Source: Synaphobranchus kaupii
Taxonomy: Eukaryota; Chordata; Actinopteri; Anguilliformes; Synaphobranchidae
Length of the DNA stretch: 64,000 nucleotides
NCBI GenBank assembly: GCA_029718625.1
Contig: CM056380.1
Span: forward strand, 19,099,923 to 19,163,922
Direction: 5' to 3'
Shown here: piece after piece, positions 10,001-20,787 of the stretch
How the letters are laid out: every line of letters begins with the position of its first letter
Position numbering within the stretch: position 1 is the first letter of the stretch
Position numbers and translations under genes: made by a program
The notes under the pieces: generated by a model
Databases searched by the model: none
What the model was told of the DNA's origin: nothing
The model's input: the letters and a program-made list of their open reading frames with translations, nothing else

Positions 10001-12034
10001 GGGTGAACACTATGTCAGTTTAAGAACAACATTAGGAACCTTACTTCCACTCTGGCTGTGTGGGTGAACACTATGTCAGTTTAAGAACAACATTAGGAAC
10101 CTTACTTCCACTCTGGTTGTGTGGGTGCTGGCGCAGGCGCAGGTGGAGGATAAGCAGGGGTGGGCGGAGGTAGGTATCCGCCAGCTGGTCATGATTTCAC
10201 AAACAGATGTTGAAAGATAGAAAATCAATAAGAACACAAACAGATGCTGCTGCATAACACTGGGATTTGCTAATGGCAAACCACCCTGACATTGTGCACA
10301 GTGTGTGCATATAAGTCTATTCACACAGTTGAGTTGATCAACAGACAGAAAGGAAGACATAATAAAGACACTTCCACCAAAAATGTCACGGAGTAAAGGC
10401 CCGTCCCCACCAAGAACGATAACTATAACGATAACTACAACGATAACGATGTGAGCATCCACACTGATGAGCGATAACGTTCTGTAAACAGCGGCTCCAA
10501 GCACGCACTGTGCTGCACCAGCTTGTAAATTCTGATGGATTTTGATTGGCTGTCAGTGTTTCTATCGTTCATCAAATCGCTCTGAAAGCGACCCCAACTA
10601 TATCGTTTGTCACCGTCGTTGTCGTTACAGTTGTGGTGTGGACTACGCCATCCACTTGAGTTAGAACAATTTTTAAAACAATATATTTATAGTTATCGTT
10701 ATCGTTCTTGGTGTCGACGGGCCTTAACACTCCCTTCAGTTGATGCGATGGAATGTGTGTGATTCTGGACGTTAAACATACTGCTGATTTCCCTGCTTTT
10801 TATACACTCTCATTTTTTGTTCCATGTTAAACAATAAAAATGTGTCCAAATTAAAATATTATTGGCAGTTTTATTGACCAGTATAAATGTATATCCAATA
10901 AGCTACAATACCAAATAAGCCATTAATTCAGCTAAGATCAAATGAACAAAAAATGATAACAACCGCCGTGGTGTCCAGAGGAACATGTGTACTATTGCAC
11001 TGCCATGTTCCAGCATCAGGCCGGTAGTGGTTTATTATATTTGCATTCATTGATGACTTAAATGGCTGTAACGTATCAAATGAGCCTCAAACCATCACTC
11101 TGTCGCCAGATATGCATTCGATCTGGATGGATCACTTTAAGGGTTGTTTATCCTGACTCATTTTCATATTTAACTCTATGGAAAAATAAGTCAGGAGAAA
11201 CAACCCTTAAATGGCAATTCCACCCAAAACTTTGACGTATACCTCTACCACTTCCTCGTTTTTGAAAGATGACAGTGGTGCCAAGTGGGCATGTAAGGAA
11301 GAAATTTAAAAATTTAAAGGCACAGTCAACTTAGTACATGTAAACTTCTGACCCACTGGAATTGTGATATGAATTAAAAGTGAATTAATCTGTCTGTAAA
11401 CAATTGTTGGAAAAATGACTTGTGTCATGCACAAAGTAGATGTCCTAACTGACTTGCCAACACTATAGTTTGCTAACATGAAATCTGTGGAGTGGTTAAA
11501 AATTATTTTTAATGACTTCAACCTAAGTGTATGTAAACTTCTGACTTCAACTGTATGTGTAAAAATGGCTACAATTGCTAACGTAGAAATAGAACAAATT
11601 AGAAATAGTAGTTTGTAACATTACCAATGTCTCGACTGTATTCTCTGATAAATTTAATGCTACCTTGTTGAATAAAAGTATCAATTTATTTCAAAAACAT
11701 AAAAATGTCTCAGTGATTCCAAACTTTTGAACACTAGTGTATATGCGTGTGTATGTGTGTCATATAAACCGACTGATCGACAATGCAGTTACTTGTAATT
11801 AAATATATATTGATAGAGGCTGTTCTTTGTGGAAACCATTTGTCCTTGTTCCCATTAAACTGTGAAATTGCTAATTCACATACGACCAACATACTGCATC
11901 TGCATGTGTTGGCTTCCTGTTGTACATACCTCCACCTCCCATGCCTGTACCCTCATACCCAGGTACATTGTCAAACATACTGGAAGGGGGAGCGCTTGGC
12001 CCTTGGAAATTTGATCCCTGTGGGGCAAACATAG
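6916..12034 (-). CDS. ssuh2: SSUH2-like gene, partial (three internal/5' exons)
   Basis: Three minus-strand exons (12034-11930, 10184-10106, 7045-6916) join in phase and read about 103 codons without a stop. The order is a short segment with the motif SAPPSSMFDNVPGYEG, a Pro/Ala-rich linker ending in TQPEW, then NIPSISEDTAREAF followed by NHCCW and FNTYR. This order and the IPSI-ED-AREA / CC / TYR spacing fit the N-terminal half of SSUH2 (ssu-2 homolog), a protein with a later DnaJ-like cysteine-rich domain; its molecular role is poorly known. I found no exon for the cysteine-rich part below 6916, so the gene either continues past the left edge or is truncated. The name comes from remembered family sequence, not a search. 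The first coding exon is also unsure: the exon at 12034 starts with CT before an ATG, so translation could begin there or in an exon upstream. Confidence 0.6.
7046..8489. other. SSUH2-like intron, left part
   Basis: No coding sequence recognised. Holds a (CGCA/CA)n patch at 7868-7905 and an AT-rich region at 8140-8260. Confidence 0.5.
8490..8672. repeat. 61-bp splice-donor minisatellite, left block (3 degenerate copies)
   Basis: About three copies of the unit of 9440-10127 with internal deletions; two have lost part of the GTAAG donor copy. It was cut off from the main array by the Penelope-like insertion at 8673-9437. Confidence 0.85.
8841..8898 (-). ncRNA. Candidate hammerhead ribozyme in the Penelope-like element
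   Basis: The minus strand has CTGAAGA, a GACGTC-GTT-GACGTC hairpin, GAA, then AC-GTCA-GT-C. This fits the order core box 1, stem II, core box 2, short stem III with tetraloop, and cleavage triplet GTC (cut predicted between 8854 and 8853). Flanking TTTT and AAAA runs can close stem I. One extra A sits between box 1 and stem II, so this is a candidate rather than a perfect motif. Confidence 0.5.
9137..9433 (-). pseudogene. GIY-YIG endonuclease C-terminal fragment of a Penelope-like element
   Basis: The frame opens at the truncation with CSKIYIGQTKRALKLRI, holding the YIG half of the GIY-YIG signature, the catalytic-type Arg in LRI-EHK, and then RHYAEANHGS. Further on come the GIERV...RGGD and LLRREAYWI motifs, and it ends GLNESLNLSCFL before a stop. 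The order matches the C-terminal nuclease of Penelope-like polyproteins, which cuts target DNA for retrotransposition. About 98 residues remain with no stop, but the reverse transcriptase part is gone, so the fragment is dead as an element. Confidence 0.75.
9438..10127. repeat. 61-bp minisatellite derived from the SSUH2-like exon B/intron junction
   Basis: About 11 direct copies with a period of exactly 61 bp. On the minus strand each unit holds the last 22 bases of exon B, the 5' splice site, and about 33 bases of intron. Intron-first bases fall at 10105 (the gene's own donor), 10044, 9983, 9922, 9861, 9800, 9739, 9678, 9617, 9556 and 9495. Nine are GTAAGG or GTAAGGN-type donors; those at 9983 and 9800 are GCAAGG. 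Confidence 0.9.
10106..10184 (-). CDS. ssuh2: SSUH2-like exon B, fused to a splice-donor minisatellite
   Basis: Acceptor GACCAG precedes the exon. It codes GGYLPPPTPAYPPP, an Ala-Pro run and TQPEW, ending AA before donor GTAAGG (intron starts at 10105). The last 22 exon bases and the donor are repeated every 61 bp in the intron that follows. Reading through the first donor meets a TAA at once (AA+GTAA), so use of a distal donor copy would truncate the protein. Confidence 0.6.
10397..10724. mobile_element. Harbinger-like MITE with TAA target duplication
   Basis: Terminal inverted repeats AGGCCCGTC..CACCAAGAACGATAACTATA, about 38 bp, differ by a few bases and sit between TAA at 10394-10396 and TAA at 10725-10727. 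A 3-bp TWA duplication and non-coding interior fit a PIF/Harbinger MITE. Confidence 0.75.
11040..11215. repeat. Central fragment of the foldback element of 53049-55424
   Basis: Shares CTGGATGGATCACTTTAAGG, TCTATGGAAAAATAAGTCAG and surrounding blocks with the two longer copies, but has neither arm end. Confidence 0.75.
11321..11553 (+). mobile_element. Sleeping Beauty-type Tc1 end fragment (IR/DR)
   Basis: Holds both direct-repeat units typical of salmonid/Sleeping Beauty-type Tc1 ends: GTAAACTTCTGACCCACTGG near 11340 and ATGTAAACTTCTGACTTCAA up to CTG-TA at 11553. Only this terminal piece is present. Confidence 0.85.
11560..11739 (+). mobile_element. Tc1-like terminal fragment
   Basis: Ends CCAAACTTTTGAACACTAG-TG-TA, a common fish Tc1 terminus; 7 bp after the previous fragment. 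No transposase. Confidence 0.65.
11930..12034 (-). CDS. ssuh2: SSUH2-like exon A
   Basis: A pyrimidine-rich acceptor ending TTTTAG precedes CT-ATG; ATG is at 12032-12030. It codes 34 residues starting MFAPQGSNFQ and including MFDNVPGYEG, and ends one base into a glycine/alanine codon at donor GTATGT. The phase fits exon B exactly. Confidence 0.6.
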
Positions 12035-12109
12035 CTAAAAGAAAGAAAAAAAAAAATTTCAAAATTTGTTTGGGACTTCACGATGTTGCACAATGCCTCT
12101 TGTAAAGTA

Positions 12110-15100
12110 TAGGTGATAGTCACATTAGCGCGGTTTTTAAAAATCATGACATTCGACTGCGAAAAGAGTAAGACTCCCGATTCTCAGATCAGTGCAGTCA
12201 CCCGATCTCGGTGGGTTCTGTTATCGGTGGATTCTGTTATCCCCATTACTGGAGACAGCTGCATACAGAAATAACATTCGACCCCAGTTTGTCTCTTAAA
12301 CCTGCACAAGCCATAACCTACTTTCAGGTTCTTTTCCATGTCAGTAACTTATTTGACAATATAAAAACATTTCCAAAATAGGCTAACCGCACACAATGTA
12401 ACAACTTTAATCATTTAATATAAATATAATATAAATAAAGCACAGGACTAGGCTACTTATTTGCCTACTGAACAAGACTTGCCCAATAAGCTGCTGTCAT
12501 TTTAAATTATTTAGTTGATCACTTGAAAACCAAATACTTGACCAACGTTTAAAATGCTTCTCAGATCTGGAAGGAATGTTGCAGGGCTACACTGAGGCGT
12601 GGCTTTGATCTTAGAAGTAGCAGCCATTGTAAACAGGATATCAAAAATAAGGGAAGATTTAGGCTTTTCACAACCAGGTAGGCTACTCACCATTGGCTTC
12701 CTGATTATTGTACATTTTCCGATAATACTGGTTTACAAGCTGCGATTACCACGAGAAAGATTTCATAGAAAAGAAGACCCGTGTTCATAAAGGAATCCAC
12801 CCTAGTCTTCGGAACGTGATTTCATCATAGACATAGAAGCCTATGTGGGAGGGTCTAAACAAGCCTATAAGCTCTATGGTCGAGAATAACCGTGGGACGG
12901 GCTTTTTGTTAGGAAAGGCATTAGCCGTAAAGCTCATAGAAATGAATGGTAGCAACAAATAGCAAATCTTCTATTCACTGGGAACGCCCGCGCTATGGAT
13001 TGCGGGTAGCCTAGTTTTGCTACAAAGGATCGAGTGCTCAATCTGTGATAGACCGAAAAAAAAAGAAAGCAACTAAGCAATTTGGAACGCTACTACACCC
13101 CGATATAACGATAAATAGGGTGGATTCAGGTGGCACACTGGTGTCAATTCTGCAAGCCAATCACAACAATTGTAATTGTGTTATTGCTCAACATCTACTT
13201 CACATTAAATAAAGGTTTTCATTGGTGTGCCATCATAATTGTGGGCGTGTTGTTAATTTTCAAACAGCCTGGCACATGAAAGTTAATTGTAAGCATGCTG
13301 ACAAATGAAATATTGTTTTAGAATGATAAGGCTGACATTCTGTCAATTATTGCATAAAAATATAACTTATAGTCTTAAAATGAATCACTTCTGGCAAAGT
13401 ATTAAAATATAATTAAAATTAGTATTTCTATCAGATTTTATGAAAATCAAATTTTCAGTTCTGTGCCATTTAACCTCACACTGTTAGATAAAGTGGGACA
13501 GTGGGTTTCAGGTAAAGTGGGACACTACTTGTAAATAAAAAAAAACAGGAAAGAGAAAACATTTTATGAATAAATATGCTAAAATAATAATACACTATTA
13601 TTAATATGTTATTAAGGTGAATAAATACCTAAATATGTACATAAATACAGGCCAAATTGTAGAAAACTGTCCCTTGTTTTTGTCATGGTTTGTGACCTTT
13701 TTCCCTTGCGGTCGTGGTTGGTTGAGTTTTGGCTCCGTTCCTTCTTCTCGCGAAGAAGTCATCAACGTTGCACAGCTGTACATTGTTGCCGGTGAGCTTT
13801 ATAAGCCTTCTGTTTCCTTCATTCGGGGCTTCAATATTTATTGTTTGTTGTTTGTGCTGTGCTGTTTTGTTGTGCGGTTTATTTTTGCCCTTTTAAAGTT
13901 TTAGTCGTATGATTGATCTAGTGTTCTAAGGAGACCGTTTTGCTCTGTTGTGCTTTGTTGGAGTTTTGCGGGACTTGGCTTTGTGCTTTGAGCTTTCAGG
14001 TTACATTCCTGTTTTGTGTGCTCATTTCAGTCGCCGCTTTCTGGTCTGTCCTTTGTTTGTCGTTTTGCCTAGATCGTTTGCCATTTTCTGTCTCTTTCTC
14101 CTCTATCTGCTGTCTTTCGTGATAGCAAGAGGAGTTTGTTTATTAAGAGACAGGGTGTTTTATCATACTGACTTTAGGGCTCTATTTATTCTTAGAGGCA
14201 GGGCTAGTATTTTCTATTGAGCTTGCGTTAGTCAGATAACCGATAATTCCGGTGCAGCTGTCCTTTCGTCCCTGTGTGCCTTTTATCCTTATATGGAGTT
14301 TGATGATTTTGTTCGGAACTGTAGTTCTGTTTCGTCTGTCGGTGCATGTCTTCCTGTGGGGAAGATTGGGCGATGTTGTGGACATGTTTGCGTTTGACTG
14401 CGAGTCTGAGAGTAGCCTTGCAACGTTAGATCTCCGTTCCTTTCGCCTCCTGGCATTCTAATTCACATTAGTTTTCTGTGTTTGTTTGCTGTGTGTTTTG
14501 GTTGTGCCATTGTGCTACTCGCCTGTTTTTATGCGTCTCGTTATCGAGACAGGGCGTTCTATTTCCGGCTCATTTTTTAGTTACTTAACTTGTAGAAGTA
14601 TGGGGGTAGCAGTTCTTTGTTCCCTTTCGCCTTGTTGGGTTTTCTTGTTGTGAAACCAGGCGTTTGTGCTTCTACTCTGTGGTATGTAACAGTGAGCCGG
14701 TCTGTAGCTGTGGTGTGTGTGTTCGTTGTATTGTCTCCTCCCTTATCTGCGGGGTTTCCCGCCTTAGTGGCCCTAGGGCTTTAAGAATCCCCTTGCTGCG
14801 TTTGGCTCCTCCTTCCTCACACGTCACGCCCCATTACAGTTTTGATGCACCAGATACTTCTGTATAAATGTGTTGTCAGAAACAAAAGGATGGACATCCC
14901 AAACATAGCAATGATAATGTAATCTGCAAAGTATATTTAGCAAATGAAGAACTTACAAAATCTGTTTTTGTGTGTATAAGCAATCACAAAATGTGCTAGA
15001 TGTTGAGCCACAAGGCTGACACTTTACCTCTATCACCTCACTGCCAGATCTTGTTGCAACTAACTTGTCTTATGACAAACAGAAGATGTTCCTGATCAAC

Positions 15101-15200
15101 AGCTTTATGTAGAAGTGGAAATTACAGAAAGGAATGTACCCCTGGTATGACTTGTATAGGTTAAGAAAGATGACCATGTTCCGAAATAGAGAGAGGAAGT
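12110..15200. other. Non-coding stretch between SSUH2-like gene and SINE
   Basis: An ATG with a good context at 12625 (minus, MAATSKIKATP...) could be a 5' exon of the SSUH2-like gene but no donor in the right phase is compelling. From 13670 to 14870 the sequence is T/G/C-rich with no recognisable protein, possibly old retrotransposon UTR/LTR. Confidence 0.4.
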
Positions 15201-15213
15201 TCCACTTTGTCAA

Positions 15214-15575
15214 ATTTTTTTTTGTTTCTGATTTTTCCCCGTTTTCTCCCCAATTTAGTAGCCAATTGAACCCCTATTCTAATTCAATTCCCCCCATGTA
15301 GCAACCGCTAGAGAATCACTGCTACACAACCCCGTCAGCCAGCAGTAGGATGGGAGGGCGCCACGTCCGTGATTCCAGCTCACCCAGGGCCGCTATGCAT
15401 ACAGCGATTCTCTCCGAGCCCCTCCCCCCCCACCCGGAAGCAGCCGCCAATTGCTGCTCCCACAGGGCACCGGCTATGCTCGGATCTGGCAGGACCGGGG
15501 CGTGAACCCCGATCCTCGGAGCACAACCGCACCGACTAAAAGTCGGCGTTTTTACCGCTGTACTACCGCGACGGC
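15214..15575 (-). mobile_element. tRNA-Lys-like SINE with 13-bp target duplication
   Basis: Flanked by TCCACTTTGTCAA at 15201-15213 and 15576-15588. The minus strand starts with a tRNA-derived head: A box TAGTACAGCGG, an anticodon-stem-like CCGACTTTTAGTCGG (loop centre TTT), and a B box GGTTCACGCC with one mismatch. It ends in an A-run (T-run on plus at 15214). Confidence 0.85.
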
Positions 15576-15995
15576 TCCACTTTGTCAATTCTGAGCAAAT
15601 GTGCATATATACTGTGTGAAGCTTTTTTTCGAGGAGACTCACATCTGCTCTTTGGTTGGTTGTGAACTCTCCTGTTTGATCAAAAATAATAAACTTAAAA
15701 ATTCTACGAAATCTTCTTTAGTGTTGTCGGGTAAGTGAGGACTAGGTAAAATGTGTATTATCTGAATCCAGTGGTTCCAACAGTCAATGCCCTTGTTAAA
15801 ACGTTCGGCACTCTGAATACTGAACACAAGCGATATTGCGTGCTAGAACCCCTCACTTAACCTACATTCAAAATAAGCTTTATGTGATTTAATTTAATAA
15901 TTATTAAAAATTACAATCATCAATTAAATCGCCAAATTCGTTAATAGGTAAGTCGAACAGTAACCTGGTGGATCCACCAACAAGCCAAAACAAGT

Positions 15996-17450
15996 GTTAC
16001 GATCTTGATACGGGACGAACCCAAGTGCAACGACCAGGAGGCAGATTCAAATAAAAGGAATATTTATTAAGCGTTGGGGTAGTCCCAAAGCTGTACAGAA
16101 AGGAAAACAAGGTTAATACACAGAACATAAATAAAGTCCTACACGGACTGCTCCAAGCCGGAGCTGGACTTGAAAACAAGGTGGGTTCCAAGCCGGAACC
16201 GAAAGGAGTGCAGGACTGGAAGTCCAAGCCGGACTAGCTGCAGGGAGTGCCCTACTGTTCCAAGCCGGAACTGGAAACAGGGACTGGACTGGAACGGGAC
16301 AGGAACTGGACTGGAACAGGACTGGACCAGGACAGGAACTGGACTGGAACTGGACCGGGAGGTCCACTCAGGAAACGGGTGCTGGAACGGAATACGTTCC
16401 AAGCCGGAACTGGACAGGAACTGGACTGGAACTGGACCGGGAGGTCCACTCAGGAAACGGGTGCTGGAACGGAATACGTTCCAAGCCGGAACTGGACTTT
16501 AACGGAATGGTGGGCTATACACCGGGACTGGACTGGAACTGGACCGGGAGAATTCACTCTGGTGCAGGTTCTGGAACGGCGCGAATGTTCCAAGCCGAAA
16601 CTGGACTTTACTTTGGCGGAGTATCTCACTCCGGGACTGAACAGGAACTGGACCGGGTTAACAACTTGAGTTAGAGGGTACAAAGCAGAGGTTAGCAGCA
16701 GGGTTCTACAGACAGGGTAACGACTGGGAGGTTTCAATGAAGGTTAAGTCGACAGCCAGGGTAAGCTGGCGAAAACCCGACTGAGCTGGGAGGTGAGGTG
16801 TAGCTTGGGTAGATCTCGTCGGAGCCGGCTGAACTCCAGGGATCCTGGAACCGTAACCGAAGTACAGGAGGTAGCTACGGCCGGACAGGAACAACAGCGA
16901 GAGATAGCCAGGCAGATTAGACAGCGGATCTATACCCGAGCTGGAGGTGGGAGTACCGCAACACACTCACACAACATAAAGGGAAGACAAACACTGCTAC
17001 AGGGAGGCTGGAACCACGGCGTCTGGAGATTTGAAGGGAGACAAGTAAGTAGCATGCAACAGCGAATGTTACGGGAAGATAGCTACCAACCGCAGAACAG
17101 GTGAACAGATTAAACACAGCGGAATGCAAAAACTCCGGACCAGAAGCGTGACAAGACATAGACAAGGTAGGTTAGTTAACGAACTGGCGCCGACTAGCAA
17201 CCAGCCAGGGGTTTAAATAGTGCAGGGAATGAAAGAGTGAATGAGAAACAGGTGTGATAATTAACCGGGAGTGATTGCAAAACACAGAGGTGAGGAATGC
17301 ATGCAACGAGTAGGGAGAGCGATAGGCGGAAACAAAAGTGACAATAAAACGAACAAGACAGAGGAAGACGCCCAGACTGCAGCAGCAGGGAAAACACGGA
17401 CAAAGGATACCAACATGACACGGAGGGAAAACAGGGGGGGGCAGAGACAA
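15996..17450 (-). mobile_element. LTR-like retrotransposon repeat (possible solo LTR)
   Basis: On the minus strand there is a TATTTAAACC box (near 17215), a long GC-rich transcribed-like part and AATAAA (near 16060), ending ATCGTAACA. This order is like an LTR, but no clear TG..CA pair with target duplication was found. It contains the minisatellite of 16250-16510. Confidence 0.45.
16250..16660. repeat. Minisatellite (GGAACTGGACTGGAAC-type, 82-bp higher unit)
   Basis: Short GGAACTGGACC/T motifs arranged in a higher-order unit of about 82 bp, for example GGTCCACTCAGGAAACGGGT at 16361 and 16443. Long open frames on both strands here are products of the repeat. Confidence 0.8.
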
Positions 17451-18275
17451 GCGATACTATAACGTCTCTGCATTTGGATGGATCTCTATGGGAATTGGGG
17501 GGTGGGACTAGATTTAGCTGTAAATTATGCTGGAACAGTATGGAATATATGGTTGGTAAAATGGCTGTAAGTCATCAAGGGTCTGAGGTATCAAACGAGT
17601 CTGAAACCACCACTCTGCTGCCAGATAAGCAGTAGATACGGATGGATCACTTTAAGGGTTGTTTCTCCTGACAAATTTTCCTATTAAACTCTATGGAAAA
17701 ATAAGTCAGGAGAAGAAATCCTTCAAGTTATCCATCCATATCTACTATATTTCTGGCAGCAGAGTGCTGGTTTGAAGCTTGTTTGATATGTCAGACCCTT
17801 GACGACTTAGCGCCATTTAGCCAACCATGTGTTCCATACTGTTCCAGTGTAATTTATAGCTAAATGTAGTCCCACCCCCCAATTCCCATAGAGATCCATT
17901 CAAATGCAGAGAAGTTATAGTATCGCTTGTAAGGAGTACCAGAAAATAAGATATCAATAGTCTTTTGATGTTGTTGGGTCACAGACATCAGGAAGTCATG
18001 GCATGCAAAGGATATGCGACCAAATGTTAAAAATTATTGCTTTATTCTATATATAAATGCAGGGGTGTCAATAATTGCGGCACATGTGGTTTTGTTAAAA
18101 ATAATTATTTCTTGATGAGGGATTTTTTTTTCTCATAATAAATTTACTTCAATTAAAGGTTGGATTTTTCTCATTTTTTCAGATTATTTTTGAGATTTTG
18201 AGACTAAACGGTGAATTTTTTATAACCCTTTTTACTCATCTTTACCAGGGGTGCCAATAATAGTGGAGGGCACTG
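17446..18275. mobile_element. Tc1-ended foldback element, left arm truncated
   Basis: Second copy of the palindromic element at 53049-55424. It begins inside the left arm (ACAAGCGATACTATAA) and runs through the whole right arm to GTGGAGGGCACTG-TA at 18275. The inner arms (17461-17545 against 17840-17925) are inverted repeats containing GGATCTCTATGGGAATTGGG. Confidence 0.8.
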
Positions 18276-20322
18276 TATATGATGTTATGGGTTTGTACAG
18301 AATATCTATTATTTAATGACTAAACACTTATATGTCCACTTATCCAACAGCAAGAATTTATCTTTAAAAAGAGTCTCATCAAACTCAGGGGTCTAATTGG
18401 CTCTAATAGTGAATCCAGTTTCATAATTTTCATAATTATATCTACAGATATTTAGATAAATGAATGGTCCAGCATGACTCCAGTCATGAAATAACAAATT
18501 TTATTTGTGAAACCCATAACAACATGCATGTACTGAAAGGGCAGAGCCAGAGCTTTCATTTAGTGTACACCAGGTGTGAATGCGGAATGTGATTTTTGTG
18601 CCTTGGAGAGGAAATGGACACCATTTCATTTTAACAGACTGATTCAGCCGTCATTAAAAACGACTTATCATTGAGTCATCAAGGATTGAATATACTCATT
18701 TTAAAGAAGAAAATCTGCACTTTGAAAAGGTGAAATCTTGTCTTATTCGGAAAGTGTGACGAGGGGCTCTGAAACATGTCTGCTAATGCTATTAGTTTTG
18801 ATCAATTTCTCATATATTTCATCATATTTTCATAATTTATATTTCATTCAGAAACTGTTAAAATTGTATTGATGTACATTCAACAGCGAGTGCTGCAGGC
18901 ATTTGAACAGAGGTCCTCTTTGGCACAGAGCACTTCCATTCCATTCCGAGCTTCCTTCCGGCACTCCATTCCGACTTTTAGCCAGGCCCGTCTCTGGCTG
19001 CATGAAAGTGGGAGATTTTCTGAAAAGATCCCCAGAATAGAATATAATAATTTATTTTATATATTACGAGATGTTTTTTTATTTTATATAGCCTATTACG
19101 GGGGTGTATTATTTTATTTAATAAATGTCGCTTTATTTGTCGCTAGGCTCTCTTTTAAAATGAAGTAACCAACTAAATGGGTCTGATATGTCGCCAAGTT
19201 GGCAACAGTGCAGAACCAGAACTGTTGCCCACGCGTGTTTGGTGCATGCAGAGGAATTTCCCGACAGCCTCTGCACTGTTGTCCTTTGGACTGCCGTAGT
19301 TCAATCGGTAAGTGACACAAAATCCACAGCAATCCTTCAACAGCAGTGTTTATGGATACCGTTATAGTACATGCGCACTCTATTATAGAGTTGTCATATT
19401 GAACGTGAATACCGTTATTTGCGTTTGCATGCATTGTTTTAACGGTGTTATTATTGCCTGTGAGTGAGTAATAGGATAGGATACGTAGGCTACTGTTCTT
19501 CTGGAACAAGCACACAGCTGTCATTTTAGGTGTGATCCAAGGCGAGTCAATGAAAACAGTTGCTGCACAAAAACGTTCCTAAATATGCGATAAACGAGAA
19601 AAAAATGACCTGCCTGCTTGGCAGTTTTAGCAAAGCAAATGCGTAGTGTTGGCCTGACACACTGACTGCGTGGGGAAATTTTGCGGTTTTGCTAGCTAGT
19701 TTGCTCTAGTAGCCTACTGAATGATCAGCTGTAAAATAAGAACCGGGGTGTCAACCGTACAGTAAACGAGTTCGCCAGTTGACTATTGCCGAGTGTAAAA
19801 TTCACAGAACGGTAAAATGAGCTACTTAACGTCAGATAACGTTACTGTATCCGCTTCGGGTTGTCTTGCTTTTCGGCCGTGAGCTAGGCCACTAATCTAA
19901 TCCTTTGGCTCGTTGGCTTTATTGCATGCCCTAAGATAGAAAACAAGGCAATGAAAGTATTCAGCATATCATCATTTGATTTAACAAATGAGGAGCGACC
20001 TCAGCTCCCTTTACTGTGATAAGTCCTGTTTAAAATGATTGATATCTTTGGACAATCGCATGACATGGATGCTAACACGTTACAGTTTCCTCAAATGTGC
20101 ATAGGATATTTGTTTCTTGTTAATTAAGTGTTTGTAGCAACAGTGGATTAAATAGTTATAAATTGGAGAATATTTAGCTGCAGTTGCCTAAGCAAAGTTG
20201 CCACCTGCCTTTTTTGCGCAATGTTGGAAGATTGGCATGGAGGGGCTCCAAGTTGCACCAATTAAAATTGATATGGTTTTAAATGGTACAACTTGATTCT
20301 TTTGGTTGTTTCCTGACTCCAG
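18276..20322. other. Sequence upstream of the rpl32 pseudogene
   Basis: No coding family recognised. AT-rich to 19150, then more mixed sequence. The possible TOP start is at 19869. Confidence 0.5.
19869..19878 (+). promoter_or_regulatory. Possible relic of the rpl32 TOP first exon
   Basis: CTTTTCGGCC followed by GTGAGC looks like the 5' terminal-oligopyrimidine start and donor that many ribosomal-protein genes use for a short noncoding first exon, 450 bp upstream of the coding exon. It is a short match and may be chance. Confidence 0.3.
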
Positions 20323-20424
20323 GTCTTCATGACAGCCATCAGACCTCTTATTAAGCCAAAAATTGTCAAGAAAAGAACAAAGAAGTGAATCTGACATCAG
20401 TCAGATCGTTATGTCAAAGTAAAG
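20323..20424 (+). pseudogene. rpl32: rpl32 pseudogene, exon with start codon
   Basis: The acceptor ends CTCCAG; ATG is at 20329. Nineteen codons read correctly (second residue Thr instead of Ala), then TGA-ATC-TGA replaces Phe-Ile-Arg, after which the frame returns to HQSDRYVKVK. The donor is mutated from GT to TT at 20425. Confidence 0.85.
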
Positions 20425-20605
20425 TTAAGCTACCTGGCTTTACCGCTCCCACAATGGTGATAGAAGGTAAATTTATAGATCCAATGAAAGCAATATACTT
20501 ACTAGATGTTTTCATATGTCCCCTCCCAGTGGATTGCCCCATCACCTCTCACTATTTCTTCTGTACTCTGGGTTGTACTGAAAATTCATCACATTTGTCC
20601 AATAG

Positions 20606-20787
20606 AAAAACTGGCGCAAACCAAGAGGCATTGACAACAGAGTTCACAGGAGGTTCAAAGGGCAGATTCTCATGCCCAATACTGGTTATGGTAGCAGCAA
20701 GAACACCAAGCACATGCTGCCTTCTGGGTTCAGGATGTTTCTTGTACACAACGTCAAAGAGCTGGAGGTTCTTATGATGAGCAACAG
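20606..20787 (+). pseudogene. rpl32: rpl32 pseudogene, central exon
   Basis: Acceptor CCAATAG and donor GTAAGAG are both good, and the 60-codon frame is open. About ten residues differ from the near-universal sequence (for example [22 protein letters not shown]), which suggests long relaxed selection. Confidence 0.87.

Noticed and set aside
13617..14461. Several hydrophobic plus-strand frames of 60-95 codons
   Set aside because: T-rich sequence yields Phe/Leu/Cys-rich frames in several phases; no start context, splice pattern or family match.
16113..16669. Long open frames rich in Gln/Ser/Pro or Trp/Thr/Gly on both strands
   Set aside because: They come from the GGAACTGGAC minisatellite and are open in several frames at once.
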